64,000 nucleotides of DNA from UBA1858 sp965227695 (lineage in GTDB: Bacteria > Pseudomonadota > Gammaproteobacteria > UBA4575). The notes beneath the pieces were generated by a model. That model was not told where the DNA came from. It made no database searches and saw only the letters and a program-made list of their open reading frames with translations. Position 1 is the stretch's first letter; every line of letters begins with the position of its first letter. The DNA is taken from NCBI GenBank assembly GCA_965227695.1, contig OZ245760.1, positions 2,661,067 to 2,725,066 of the forward strand, written 5' to 3'. Position numbers and translations under genes: made by a program. Below, in pieces: positions 8,336 through 18,055 of the stretch.

Positions 8336-10204
8336 TTAGGATTCAAATTCTTCAACTTTATGACCTTGCATCATCGACCGAACACTATTGTCCATGCGAC
8401 GTGCAACATAGTTTTCGCATTGTTTTTCCAGGGACTTGATGGCCTGCTTGATCTGTTCCGGGTCACGGGCAGTGCCGCGTATTTCTATCAGGGTATTTCG
8501 CCTGGACGTAATTTGTTCAAGTTCCTCCGGATCAAGAAGTAAATGTCCATCTTTATTGAGCGCAGCATTCAGGGCTTCCACAACGCGGTCGGCTTCAACC
8601 TGTTCTTCACGCAAGCTTCGGGCAATCATGTCTTCCTGCGCATGATCCATGGATGCTTTGAGCATCTGTTCTATCTCGGAGTCAGTCAGACCATAGGAAG
8701 GCTTCACTTCGATGCTTGCAGAAACACCGGTATTAACTTCTTTTGCACTGACGCTAAGCAGTCCATCGGCATCAACCTGAAAAGTCACGCGAATTTTAGC
8801 AGCACCGGCAACCAGCGGAGGCAAACCGGTCAGATCAAATGTCGCCAGTGAGCGGCAGTCAGATACCAGCTCACGTTCGCCCTGAAGCACATGAATCCGC
8901 ATCGCTGTCTGTCCATCTTTATAGGTAGTAAACTCCTGTGCACGTGCGACAGGAATTGTGGTATTGCGATCCACTATTTTTTCAACCAGTCCACCCATCG
9001 TCTCTATTCCGAGAGATAATGGAATCACATCCAGCAATAACATTTCATCACCAGGCTTGTTGCCTGCGAGGATATCTGCCTGAACAGCCGCACCGATGGC
9101 CACGACACGGTCAGGATCAATATCTGTATGGGGCTGTCTGTTAAAAAATGCTTCAACCTGTTGCCTGACAAACGGAACACGAGTAGAGCCGCCAACCATG
9201 ACCACTTCTGACACATCAGATTTATCAAGACCCGCATCCCTGAGTGCTCGTCGACATGCAAGGATGGTTTTTCTGATGTACGGATCAATCAGCTGTTCAA
9301 ATTTCTCTCTAGAGAGTTCGATTGCAGGGTAGCCTTCGATGGCGATCCTGGTGGTATTCATGTGTGTTAAATCTTCTTTTGCACGCCTTGCCGCCGTTAA
9401 TACTTTTCTCATCGCAATATCATCATCACGCATTACAGTATCAAGCGAGTCCACTACCCAGGCAGCAATTGCCTGGTCAAAGTCGTCTCCGCCCAGCGCT
9501 GAATCACCACCTGTTGCCATTACTTCAAACACTCCCTTGCGTAATTGCAATATGGACACATCAAAAGTGCCACCGCCCAGGTCATAAACAGCGATGACGC
9601 CCTCGGACGCCTGATCAAGACCATAGGCAATTGCCGCAGCAGTAGGTTCATTGAGCAAACGAAACACATTCAGACCCGCAAGTTTTGCAGCATCTTTGGT
9701 CGCCTGACGCTGTGAATCATCAAAATAGGCTGGCACTGTTATTACAGCGCCGAGTATGTCGCCGGCCAGATGTTTTTCCGCCCGATCTTTTAGCGCCGCT
9801 AAAATATCCGCGGAAATTTCAACAGCAGTCCGTGCACCATTAGCAGTTCTAATTCGGGGCACGCTGCTGTCAGTTTCTTCCAGCATAAAAGAGGCAAACT
9901 CACTGGCTGACTGAATATCCTGTACCGAACGCCCCATAACACGTTTAATGGAAGCAATAGTATTGCGCGGGTCAATGCTGGCCTGATTTAAGGCTCTCTC
10001 GCCTACCAGAGGCGCCTGATCTTGCGAGTAGTAAACCACTGAAGGCAGAAGCGCATTCCCTTCTTCATCCTCAAGGGTTTCAACACTTCCGCTACGCACA
10101 GTGGCCACGAGCGAATTGGTTGTGCCCAGATCTATCCCCACTGCCAATCGATGCTGATGGGGTGCAGTAGACATACCTGGTTCTGAAATTTGTAACAATG
10201 CCAT
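8336..10204 (-). CDS. hscA: Fe-S biogenesis Hsp70 chaperone HscA
   Basis: Specialised DnaK-type ATPase that binds the LPPVK motif of IscU and drives cluster transfer. It has an N-terminal Hsp70 ATPase domain (GIDLGTTNSLVAT, VPAYFDDSQRQATKDAA, YDLGGGTFDVS, GGSTRVPFV) and a substrate-binding domain after IPLSLGIETMGG. At 622 residues it is full length. It is 3 bp downstream of hscB. Confidence 0.97.
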   Translation of the reverse strand: MALLQISEPGMSTAPHQHRLAVGIDLGTTNSLVATVRSGSVETLEDEEGNALLPSVVYYSQDQAPLVGERALNQASIDPRNTIASIKRVMGRSVQDIQSASEFASFMLEETDSSVPRIRTANGARTAVEISADILAALKDRAEKHLAGDILGAVITVPAYFDDSQRQATKDAAKLAGLNVFRLLNEPTAAAIAYGLDQASEGVIAVYDLGGGTFDVSILQLRKGVFEVMATGGDSALGGDDFDQAIAAWVVDSLDTVMRDDDIAMRKVLTAARRAKEDLTHMNTTRIAIEGYPAIELSREKFEQLIDPYIRKTILACRRALRDAGLDKSDVSEVVMVGGSTRVPFVRQQVEAFFNRQPHTDIDPDRVVAIGAAVQADILAGNKPGDEMLLLDVIPLSLGIETMGGLVEKIVDRNTTIPVARAQEFTTYKDGQTAMRIHVLQGERELVSDCRSLATFDLTGLPPLVAGAAKIRVTFQVDADGLLSVSAKEVNTGVSASIEVKPSYGLTDSEIEQMLKASMDHAQEDMIARSLREEQVEADRVVEALNAALNKDGHLLLDPEELEQITSRRNTLIEIRGTARDPEQIKQAIKSLEKQCENYVARRMDNSVRSMMQGHKVEEFES

Positions 10205-10207
10205 AGC

Positions 10208-10750
10208 TTACATTAACTCTTCTTCAATGGTTTCCTGCTTTTGACTGATTTGCTGTTGCAGTCTTGCAAAGAACTGTAATTTTAGGACGACTTGCTTGGC
10301 CTGCTGCCATTGTTTGTTCAGGTAGTGTTTTTGGAACGATTCTGCAAGCGCCTGCTTTTCACGTTTCGCCTGACTGGATAGTTCATCCAGCAGATCCAGC
10401 GGGTTCTGCTGCTGGTCTGCTTCATCAATCTGTTCACGCAACTGCATTTGCGCCATCAGGAAATCCATATCCTGCGTAGTATCCTGTTCAACATCGAAGG
10501 CAACCCCTTCCAGTTCCAGCATATAACGTGCACGTGACTGTTGATCACTTAAGGTTTTGTAGGCCTCATTAATGAATGTGGTCGCCTGCATTGCGAGCCG
10601 TTTGTCTTTTTCATCACTATCGACATAACGGTCCGGGTGATAGCGGGATTGTAATTGCTGATACTGGCTGGCCAACTGGGCACTATCAAGCTGGAAGGAT
10701 TTTTCAAGTCCAAATAATTCAAAATAGTGGCATGAGAAATCAAATTCCAT
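10208..10750 (-). CDS. hscB: Fe-S biogenesis co-chaperone HscB
   Basis: J-domain co-chaperone that delivers IscU to HscA and stimulates its ATPase. The J-domain HPD motif is at residues 38-40 (RYHPDRY), followed by a C-terminal three-helix IscU-binding domain rich in Gln and Glu. The 180-residue length is typical. It sits between iscA and hscA, as expected. Confidence 0.95.
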   Translation of the reverse strand: MEFDFSCHYFELFGLEKSFQLDSAQLASQYQQLQSRYHPDRYVDSDEKDKRLAMQATTFINEAYKTLSDQQSRARYMLELEGVAFDVEQDTTQDMDFLMAQMQLREQIDEADQQQNPLDLLDELSSQAKREKQALAESFQKHYLNKQWQQAKQVVLKLQFFARLQQQISQKQETIEEELM

Positions 10751-10795
10751 TAATCGCTAAACGTTAGAGTAATCTGGCAGTTGAAGAGCCACTGC

Positions 10796-11119
10796 TTAAA
10801 CTGTAAAGCTCTCACCGCAACCGCAGCGATCTTTTTCATTCGGATTGTTAAACCTGAATCCTTCGTTTAAACCCTCCTTGCCAAAATCAAGCTCGGTACC
10901 GTCAAGGTAAACAAGGCTCTTGGGGCTAACCAGAACCTTGACACCATCCTGCTCAAATATTTTATCAGACTCATCAATTTCGTCTGCGAACTCAATGGTA
11001 TATGCCATCCCGGAGCACCCGGTTGTCTTCACACCCAAACGCACGCCCACTCCTTTCCCGCGTTTTTCCAGGAAAGTCTTTACGCGATTGACTGCATTCT
11101 GTGTCAGTGAAATAGACAT
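10796..11119 (-). CDS. iscA: A-type Fe-S carrier IscA
   Basis: Fe-S cluster/iron carrier of the HesB/IscA family. The three conserved cysteines are C35 (KTTGCSGMAY), C99 and C101 (RCGCGESF), matching E. coli numbering. It has 107 residues and lies between iscU and hscB, 17 bp from the end of iscU. Confidence 0.97.
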   Translation of the reverse strand: MSISLTQNAVNRVKTFLEKRGKGVGVRLGVKTTGCSGMAYTIEFADEIDESDKIFEQDGVKVLVSPKSLVYLDGTELDFGKEGLNEGFRFNNPNEKDRCGCGESFTV

Positions 11120-11136
11120 TAAATTCCGGACCTCGC

Positions 11137-11538
11137 TTATGCGCTTTTCTTTTGCGTGGTGTCCTGCTTGGTCTGGTAATCAGTAATGGCAGCACGAATC
11201 GCATCTTCAGCCAGTACAGAGCAATGTATTTTCACAGGAGGCAAAGCCAGTTCTTCTGCAATATCAGAGTTCTTGATCTGGCTGGCTTCATCCAGTGTTT
11301 TACCCTTGACCCATTCAGTTAAAAGGCTGGAAGAAGCAATTGCGGATCCACAACCGTATGTCTTGAACTTGGCATCTTCAATCACACCGCTTTCATTGAC
11401 CTGAATCTGCAACTTCATTACGTCGCCACAGGCCGGTGCACCGACCATCCCCGTGCCTACGTTGTTCAGTTCCTTATCCAGTGTACCGACATTACGGGGG
11501 TTTTCATAATGATCTAATACTTTTTCACCATATGCCAT
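11137..11538 (-). CDS. iscU: Fe-S cluster scaffold IscU
   Basis: Scaffold on which [2Fe-2S] clusters are built. The key residues are C37, D39, C63, H105 and C106, and the HscA recognition motif LPPVK is at 99-103. The length is 133 residues; the tail (DYQTKQDTTQKKSA) is slightly longer and more polar than in E. coli. Located between iscS and iscA. Confidence 0.98.
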   Translation of the reverse strand: MAYGEKVLDHYENPRNVGTLDKELNNVGTGMVGAPACGDVMKLQIQVNESGVIEDAKFKTYGCGSAIASSSLLTEWVKGKTLDEASQIKNSDIAEELALPPVKIHCSVLAEDAIRAAITDYQTKQDTTQKKSA

Positions 11539-11575
11539 TGTTGACTCCTAATTTGATACGTTAATGCTTCAATGA

Positions 11576-12799
11576 TTAATGCGCAGCCCATTCAATTGAC
11601 TTCAGGTCTACGCCGTCCTTATACATTTCCCACAACGGTGACAAATCACGCAATTTCGACACCGCCTTGCGGATAACTTCGACCGCATGATCTACATCCT
11701 GTTCTGTGGTGAATCGCCCTATACTGAACCTCAAAGAACTATGTGCCAGTTCGTCATCGCGTCCAAGCGCTCTCAGGACGTAACTTGGCTCCAGTGATGC
11801 ACTCGTACAGGCAGAGCCTGATGAGATGGCAATATCCTTGAGCGCCATAATCAGGCTTTCACCTTCGACAAAGTTAAAACTCATATTTAAATTATGAGGT
11901 ACACGATGATCCAGATCACCGTTGATATAGACCTCCTCTATATCTTTCAATCCTTCAAGCAATCGATCGCGCAACATGCGGACGCGCTCATTTTCACTTG
12001 CCATCTCCTGCTTGGCAATTCTGAATGCCTCACCCATACCCACAATCTGATGGGTTGGTAGCGTTCCTGACCGCATGCCACGTTCATGGCCACCGCCATG
12101 CATTTGAGCTTCTATTCTGACACGCGGCTTACGGCACACATATAGCGCGCCAATGCCTTTGGGTCCGTATATTTTATGGGCCGAGAAACTCATCAGGTCA
12201 ACATTCATGTCCTTGACATCAATTTCGACCTTACCGGCACTTTGTGCTGCATCCACATGGAATATGATTTTCTTTTCGCGCGCGAGCTCACCGATCGATT
12301 TAATATCCTGGATCACACCGATTTCATTATTCACATGCATGATTGAAATCAGCACAGTATCTTCCCGAATGGCGGCTTTTAGCTTCTCCATGTCGACCAG
12401 GCCATCGGCTTCAGGCTCCAGATAAGTCACATCAAAGCCTTCGCGCTCCAGTTGTCGGCAACTATCCAGAACCGCCTTGTGTTCTGTCTTGAGTGTAATA
12501 ACGTGTTTACCGTTTTTACTGTAGAAATGTGCCGCACCTTTAATCGCCAGGTTGTCGGACTCGGTTGCACCACTGGTCCAGATGATTTCTTTAGGATCGG
12601 CGTTGACCAGATCCGCAACATGCGCCCTGGCTGCTTCTACTGCTTCTTCTGCTTTCCAGCCAAATTCGTGACTACGTGATGCCGGATTACCAAAATTGCC
12701 TTCATTGGTTAAACACTCCATCATGACACTGGCAACACGCGGATCCACTGGCGTAGTCGCACTGTAGTCTAAATATATTGGTAATTTTAAATCGCTCAC
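11576..12799 (-). CDS. iscS: Cysteine desulfurase IscS
   Basis: PLP enzyme that takes sulfur from cysteine for Fe-S clusters, tRNA thiolation and other uses. The PLP lysine is K209 in SFSAHKIYGPKG, and the persulfide cysteine is C331 in SSGSACTSASLEPS. Its 407 residues match group I desulfurases. It follows iscR by 44 bp. Confidence 0.98.
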   Translation of the reverse strand: MSDLKLPIYLDYSATTPVDPRVASVMMECLTNEGNFGNPASRSHEFGWKAEEAVEAARAHVADLVNADPKEIIWTSGATESDNLAIKGAAHFYSKNGKHVITLKTEHKAVLDSCRQLEREGFDVTYLEPEADGLVDMEKLKAAIREDTVLISIMHVNNEIGVIQDIKSIGELAREKKIIFHVDAAQSAGKVEIDVKDMNVDLMSFSAHKIYGPKGIGALYVCRKPRVRIEAQMHGGGHERGMRSGTLPTHQIVGMGEAFRIAKQEMASENERVRMLRDRLLEGLKDIEEVYINGDLDHRVPHNLNMSFNFVEGESLIMALKDIAISSGSACTSASLEPSYVLRALGRDDELAHSSLRFSIGRFTTEQDVDHAVEVIRKAVSKLRDLSPLWEMYKDGVDLKSIEWAAH

Positions 12800-12843
12800 T
12801 GCTCATTTCCTTTAGTCGTCATGTTTAACTTTTGATTGTTCAC

Positions 12844-13329
12844 CTAGGCGTTTTCACTGACTGGCTGAAGATCAACATAATGTTCGCCGCTCAGCATGCG
12901 ATCCTGACGTTCTGCGACTTCAACCACGCGTTTCTTGTTAATGGCATTTTCAAGGGTGATGCCTGAGAGAAAAACGTGAATCTGCGAACTCAGTTCCTCC
13001 CATAGCTCATGAGTCAGACATCGTTGCCGGTTCTGGCAATCGGCATTGCCGCCGCAACGGGTTGCATCGACACTTTCGTCAACCGAGGTAATGATGTCAG
13101 CGATCGCTATCTGGCTGGCATCTCGCGCGAGGTTATATCCTCCTCCGGGGCCCCTGGTACTGGCAACCAGTCCCTGACGCCGCATGCGCCCGAAGAGTTG
13201 TTCCAGATATGATAACGAGATACCCTGTCGCTCAGAGATATCGCTCAAAGATACCGGGCCTTCCGTCTGATGTATCGCGACATCAAACATCGCTGTGACC
13301 GCATACCTGCCTTTTGTACTGAGTTTCAT
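12844..13329 (-). CDS. iscR: Fe-S sensing transcriptional regulator IscR
   Basis: Rrf2-family repressor that uses a [2Fe-2S] cluster to report Fe-S status and represses its own operon. It has an N-terminal winged helix (MKLSTKGRYAVTAMFDVA) and cluster cysteines C92, C98 and C104, the same positions as in E. coli. The length is 161 residues. The ribosome-binding site GGGTGA is 6 bp before the ATG. A type-1 IscR operator overlaps its own promoter (separate entry), so feedback control is expected. Confidence 0.98.
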   Translation of the reverse strand: MKLSTKGRYAVTAMFDVAIHQTEGPVSLSDISERQGISLSYLEQLFGRMRRQGLVASTRGPGGGYNLARDASQIAIADIITSVDESVDATRCGGNADCQNRQRCLTHELWEELSSQIHVFLSGITLENAINKKRVVEVAERQDRMLSGEHYVDLQPVSENA

Positions 13330-13357
13330 GATTTTTCACCCGTTTGCTGATGGTTAA

Positions 13358-13397
13358 ATCTTAGCAATACCCGACTATTTTAATCAAGTATTGCTAA
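13358..13397 (-). promoter_or_regulatory. iscR promoter with type-1 IscR operator
   Basis: Read on the minus strand, a -35 TTGATT (plus 13382-13387) and a -10 TAAGAT (13358-13363) are 18 bp apart. A 25-bp element at 13367-13391 overlies them; it begins ATACTTGATT and ends TAGTCGGGTAT, agreeing with the E. coli type-1 IscR consensus at all but about one position. It is centred in a longer dyad: TTAGCAATAC at 13361-13370 mirrored by GTATTGCTAA at 13388-13397. A further TTAGCAATA is at 13431-13439. Confidence 0.88.
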
Positions 13398-13452
13398 CGG
13401 GTTAGATGGTCCGGCCCAACTCTATTACGCTTAGCAATAATGGGATGCTAAC

Positions 13453-14190
13453 TTATTGTTTTAAAATACTTTTTAGAATCCCCCGGAGAATATTGATTTC
13501 ACTGCAGGTGAGTCTGGTGCGGTCAAACATGCGCCGCAGTTTACGCTGCAAAGGAACGGGATTTTCCGTGTCAAGAAAATCTAGCGCGCTCAATGCCTGC
13601 CATAAATGCTGATAGAAACCCTCGCGCTCTTCGACAGCCGCCAGCGGGTCGGAAGTGACTGATGAGGGCCTTCCCCGAAAATTTTCCCCCACGGATGTGG
13701 CATACCACTCATAACAAAGCACCTGAACTGCCGCGGCAATATTGAGTGAGCCATAGTCCGGGTTTGAAGGTATCGTGCAGACGATATTGCATAAATCAAT
13801 TTCCTCGTTACTCAAACCATTACGTTCACGGCCAAATACCCAGGCATACTGGGCTTCGTCATTTTGGGTGACCATATCATCTACCAGTTGCCTGGGTGTC
13901 ATTACAGGCGCAGATAGCTTTCTTGAACGTGCCGTGATCCCGACCACAAACTGACAGTCTGCAACGGCTTGTGACAAAGACGGGTATAGGCAGGCATTTT
14001 CAAGCAAATCTGCCGCACCAGAAGAACGCGCGAATGCTACCGGATCCGGATACGATCCCGGATTCACCAACGCCAGCTGATCCAGACACATCGTCTTCAT
14101 TGCGCGTGCAGCGGCACCGATATTACCGGGATGAGAGGTCTCCACCATAATTATTTTTGGTGCCAATCGTTGATGCGGTATGTCAGTCAT
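13453..14190 (-). CDS. trmJ: tRNA Cm32/Um32 methyltransferase TrmJ
   Basis: SPOUT-class SAM-dependent 2'-O-methyltransferase acting on position 32 of tRNAs. Family features are the N-terminal VETSHPGNIGAAARAMK, the knot motifs FGRERNGLSNEEI and IPSNPDYGSLNIAAAVQV, and an extended C-terminus (245 residues total). It lies upstream of iscR in the same direction and is divergent from suhB, as in E. coli. Confidence 0.94.
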   Translation of the reverse strand: MTDIPHQRLAPKIIMVETSHPGNIGAAARAMKTMCLDQLALVNPGSYPDPVAFARSSGAADLLENACLYPSLSQAVADCQFVVGITARSRKLSAPVMTPRQLVDDMVTQNDEAQYAWVFGRERNGLSNEEIDLCNIVCTIPSNPDYGSLNIAAAVQVLCYEWYATSVGENFRGRPSSVTSDPLAAVEEREGFYQHLWQALSALDFLDTENPVPLQRKLRRMFDRTRLTCSEINILRGILKSILKQ

Positions 14191-14312
14191 TTAATCAGTC
14201 CATTAATAAACAGTGAGTATGTTTTCGATTGCATTATTAGGCTTACAAACCCTCCCGGGTCTGTTACTCTTTGCCGCCAATTCAATCGCATGTCGCCACG
14301 CCAAACACACTC

Positions 14313-15107
14313 ATGAAACCCGCCTTAAATATTGCAGTCAGTGCCGCGCGCGCAGCAGGACAAATAATGTTGCGCAATATGAATCGTTTACCTGATATCA
14401 AAATTCATGCAAAAGGCAGTAATGATTTTGTCAGCGAAATCGACCATCAGGCCGAACAGGCCATCATCTCCATTATTCAAAAAGCCTACCCTGGCCATGC
14501 GATCCTGGCAGAGGAATCTGGACAGCAAAATGGCAGCGAATGTCAGTGGATTATAGACCCTCTTGATGGCACGACCAATTATCTACATGGCATACCACAA
14601 TTCTGCGTTTCAATCGCAATGCGGGAAAAAAACAAACTTCAACTTGGCGTCATATATGATCCGCTTAAAGAAGAATTATTTTGCGCAACTCGCGGAGAGG
14701 GGGCCACCCTCAATAATCGTCGCATCAGAGTGAGCAGGCAACGCGATCTAAAAGGCAGCCTCATAGGAACAGGCCTTCCATATCGCGCAGAACAGGAACT
14801 CGATCGCTATCTGGCCACACTAAGAGCACTTCTGAAAAAAACTTCCGGTATCCGGCGCGCAGGTTCAGCCGCGCTGGACCTTGCCTATGTGGCTGCGGGC
14901 AGATTTGACGGTTTTTGGGAATTTGGCCTCAATGTCTGGGATATTGCCGCGGGAACACTGCTGATACAGGAAGCCGGGGGCCTTGTCAGCGACATGGAAG
15001 GTGGCCATCATTTTTTAGAAAGCGGAAACATTGTCGCGGCCAACAGCGCACTATATAAAGATTTTATCACTGCACTTAACACGGCCATGAAACAGTCTCA
15101 TGACTAA
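14313..15107 (+). CDS. suhB: Inositol-1-monophosphatase / SuhB
   Basis: Mg-dependent phosphatase of the inositol monophosphatase fold; E. coli SuhB is also part of the rRNA antitermination complex. Metal-binding motifs are EESG, DPLDGTTNYLHG and the C-terminal WDIAAGTLLIQEAGG. I use the ATG at 14313 (MKPALNIAVSAARAAG, 264 residues), which aligns with the family; an ATG 42 bp upstream would add an unsupported leader. It is divergent from trmJ. Confidence 0.95.
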   Translation: MKPALNIAVSAARAAGQIMLRNMNRLPDIKIHAKGSNDFVSEIDHQAEQAIISIIQKAYPGHAILAEESGQQNGSECQWIIDPLDGTTNYLHGIPQFCVSIAMREKNKLQLGVIYDPLKEELFCATRGEGATLNNRRIRVSRQRDLKGSLIGTGLPYRAEQELDRYLATLRALLKKTSGIRRAGSAALDLAYVAAGRFDGFWEFGLNVWDIAAGTLLIQEAGGLVSDMEGGHHFLESGNIVAANSALYKDFITALNTAMKQSHD

Positions 15108-15141
15108 TACGCATATCAACCGGCTGGCCGCCCCGAAACGG

Positions 15142-16074
15142 CTAGGGCATTTCATCCAGTTCTGTCGTGTCTTTTTCTTCTGTCATCAGATCCTGCGCGG
15201 TCACATTCAGGATCACAAGCAGTGAACCTGCAATATATATGGATGAATAAGTCCCGACGACAACTCCCACGATCAGGGCCAGTGCGAAAGAGTGAATCAC
15301 TTCTCCTCCGATAAAGAACAAGGCCAGTAATACCAATAAGGTTGTTAACGAGGTCACCAGGGTTCGTGAGATCATTTGATTGACCGATCCGTTGATCACG
15401 CCTATCGAAGTTGCTTTACGCATCCGTCGAAAATTTTCTCGTATCCGGTCAAACACAACAATCGTGTCATTGAGACTGTAGCCTATCACCGCCAACACCG
15501 CGGCCAGCACGGTCAGGTCAAATGGTGCCTGCATCACCGAGAAGAACCCCAGCGTTATAATCACATCATGAATGAGTGCAGCGACCGCACCGAGTGAAAA
15601 GCGATATTCAAATCGTAATGCCACATAAATCAAAATACCAAACAATGCATACAGTACGGCCAAACCGCCATCATCTCTTAATTCCTCACCCACCTGCGGC
15701 CCGACAAACTCAACCCGTCGCATGCTCGGCTCTCCCGTAGAAGATAAGGCAGCAAGAACCTGGTTGCTCAACTCCGAGGCATTTTCATTTTCCGAGGAGG
15801 GTAGGCGAATCAGTACATCCTTGGCCGTGCCAAAATGCTGTACCACTGCATCGTTAAAAGACTCGCGTTCCAGTGCCTTGCGCACGGAATCAAGATCGAC
15901 CGCCTCAGGGTAACCGACTTCAACCAGTGTGCCGCCGGTAAAATCAATCCCCAGATTCAGACCTCTGGTCGAGAGGGAGACAAGCGAAACAATAATTAAT
16001 ATGGCCGAGATGATCCAGGCGATCTTGCGCTTTCCCAGAAAATCGATATTTAATGAGCTAGTGGATAGTTGCAT
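15142..16074 (-). CDS. secF: Protein translocase subunit SecF
   Basis: Inner-membrane partner of SecD that uses the proton motive force to complete protein export. It has an N-terminal TM, a periplasmic P1 domain, and a C-terminal five-TM block with the motifs GLNLGIDFTGGTLVEV, VIGYSLNDTIVVFDRIREN and GGEVIHSFALALIVGVVVGTYS. Length 310 residues. It begins 4 bp after secD ends. It converges with suhB with a 34 bp gap and no clear terminator. Confidence 0.97.
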   Translation of the reverse strand: MQLSTSSLNIDFLGKRKIAWIISAILIIVSLVSLSTRGLNLGIDFTGGTLVEVGYPEAVDLDSVRKALERESFNDAVVQHFGTAKDVLIRLPSSENENASELSNQVLAALSSTGEPSMRRVEFVGPQVGEELRDDGGLAVLYALFGILIYVALRFEYRFSLGAVAALIHDVIITLGFFSVMQAPFDLTVLAAVLAVIGYSLNDTIVVFDRIRENFRRMRKATSIGVINGSVNQMISRTLVTSLTTLLVLLALFFIGGEVIHSFALALIVGVVVGTYSSIYIAGSLLVILNVTAQDLMTEEKDTTELDEMP

Positions 16075-16078
16075 CTTG

Positions 16079-17947
16079 TTAAATCGCCAGTTTTGGCGCC
16101 TTTTTATTTCCGTAAATTAAATTAATAACCGCCCGTGTCCCCATTATTGCCGTCAACATGGAACAGACTATCCCAATGGACAATGTGACGGCGAACCCTT
16201 TGATCGGACCGGTGCCAAATGTAAATAACACAACCGCGGCAATTAATGTGGTTACATTGGCATCCGCAATGGTAGAGAGTGCTTTTGAGTAGCCGGCGTG
16301 GATACTGGCTTGTGGAGAATTACCATTACGCAATTCTTCCCGGATGCGTTCAAAGATAAGCACATTGGCATCCACAGCCATGCCCACGGTCAAAACAATA
16401 CCGGCAATGCCGGGCAGAGTCAGTGTCGCTCCTGGAATCATTGACAGTATTGCAATGATGAGCAACAGGTTCACACCCAGGGCAATGTCCGCCACGATGC
16501 CAAATACCCGATAATATATAACCATAAAAATCATTACCAGGATTAGTCCCAGCATTACTGAACGTTTACCCTGCTCAATATTCTGCTGTCCCAGGCTTGG
16601 ACCAATCGTTCGTTCTTCAATGATACTCATTGGCGCCGCCAGCGCACCGGCACGAAGCAACAAAGCCAGGTTCCTGGCTTCACGCGTAGAATCCAGTCCG
16701 GTAATCTGAAATCGATGACTCAATTCATCCTGAATACGTGCAATGTTGATCACTTCCTCAACTTTGCGTGTGCGTGATTTCAGCTCGCCATTTTCATCTT
16801 TGTAATACTCGGTTTTATTTTCAATGAAAACGACGGCCATCAGACGCTTAATGTTTTCACTTGTAATTTTTCTGAATTTTCTTGCACCCTCTCCATCGAG
16901 ATTGATAAATACTGCCGGGCCGGCAGTATCCTGATCGATGCCCGAAGAAGCATCGGTGATATACTCGCCTTCCAGTTTGGGTTTACGCTTGAGTAATACC
17001 GGGTTACCGTTTCTCTCATAATACAGGCTGGCCCCGATGGGAACCTGTCCGCTCTGCTGTGCTTCATAGGCATCGCCCTGCTCATCCACCATCCTGAACT
17101 CCAGTGTGGCAGTTGCGCCAAGAATATTTTTAGCCTGCGTGGTATCCTGTACGCCGGGTAACTGCACTACGATACGGTCCAGCCCCTGGCGCTGTATGAC
17201 CGGTTCTGCCACGCCAAGCTCATTGACGCGCTTGCGCAAAGTGGTAATGTTTTGCTGAACCGCAAATGTCTGCAGCTCAAGCTTCGCAGTATCTTTGAAG
17301 CTGACGTTTAACGCATAACCCTTGTCTACGGCAACCTCTTCAAAATCCAGGTCTGCACGAAAAGTGCTTTTTAACTGCTCCAGTCCGGCCTGATAATTAT
17401 CCTGGTCACGGAATTTGACGGTCAGTGTTTCATTATTGTGGTCAACAGAAAGGTAACGGATTTTTTGTTCGCGTAACTGACTTCTGAATTCACCTTCATA
17501 CCTGTCCAGCGCTTTTATGACCGCAGCATCCGTGTCAACTTGCAATAGAAAATGCACACCTCCACGTAAATCCAGACCCAGACTCATCGGGCTGGCATTC
17601 AGCGCACGCAGCCAGGCTGGCACCGCCGGCGCGAGGTTGAGTGCGACAATATGCTGGGAATCAAGCGAACTCTTCAGTTCGTCGACTGCTTTCAACTGTG
17701 TATCCGTGTCTGCAAAACGAATAAGCATTTGCCCGGACTCATCAATATCGATGGATTTACTTGTTAAAGCCTGTTCTGCCAACAGATTCTCTATCTGGGT
17801 TTTTAACCCTCCCGGAAGCTCGCCGCTATCATGCGATACTTGTACTGAGGGGTCTTCAGGAAACAGGTTTGGCAATGCATATATTGCTGCAATGGCCAGG
17901 ATGCACACTAGCAGCGCGTTTTTCCATAATGGGTAACGATTTAACAT
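16079..17947 (-). CDS. secD: Protein translocase subunit SecD
   Basis: Large SecDF subunit with an N-terminal TM, a long periplasmic P1 region (with GLDLRGGVHFLLQVD and RVNELGVAEPVIQRQG) and six C-terminal TM segments carrying GMAVDANVLIFERIREELRNG. The 622-residue length is full. It lies 108 bp downstream of yajC and is followed at once by secF. Confidence 0.97.
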   Translation of the reverse strand: MLNRYPLWKNALLVCILAIAAIYALPNLFPEDPSVQVSHDSGELPGGLKTQIENLLAEQALTSKSIDIDESGQMLIRFADTDTQLKAVDELKSSLDSQHIVALNLAPAVPAWLRALNASPMSLGLDLRGGVHFLLQVDTDAAVIKALDRYEGEFRSQLREQKIRYLSVDHNNETLTVKFRDQDNYQAGLEQLKSTFRADLDFEEVAVDKGYALNVSFKDTAKLELQTFAVQQNITTLRKRVNELGVAEPVIQRQGLDRIVVQLPGVQDTTQAKNILGATATLEFRMVDEQGDAYEAQQSGQVPIGASLYYERNGNPVLLKRKPKLEGEYITDASSGIDQDTAGPAVFINLDGEGARKFRKITSENIKRLMAVVFIENKTEYYKDENGELKSRTRKVEEVINIARIQDELSHRFQITGLDSTREARNLALLLRAGALAAPMSIIEERTIGPSLGQQNIEQGKRSVMLGLILVMIFMVIYYRVFGIVADIALGVNLLLIIAILSMIPGATLTLPGIAGIVLTVGMAVDANVLIFERIREELRNGNSPQASIHAGYSKALSTIADANVTTLIAAVVLFTFGTGPIKGFAVTLSIGIVCSMLTAIMGTRAVINLIYGNKKAPKLAI

Positions 17948-18055
17948 TTATATTACTCGGTACATGCGTATGTGATTGTTTAACGTAACTCCCGGAATCA
18001 CGTCACGTTTAATGCAAGCATTGCCCCAGTCAGGTCATATGCGTTATTACTGGCG

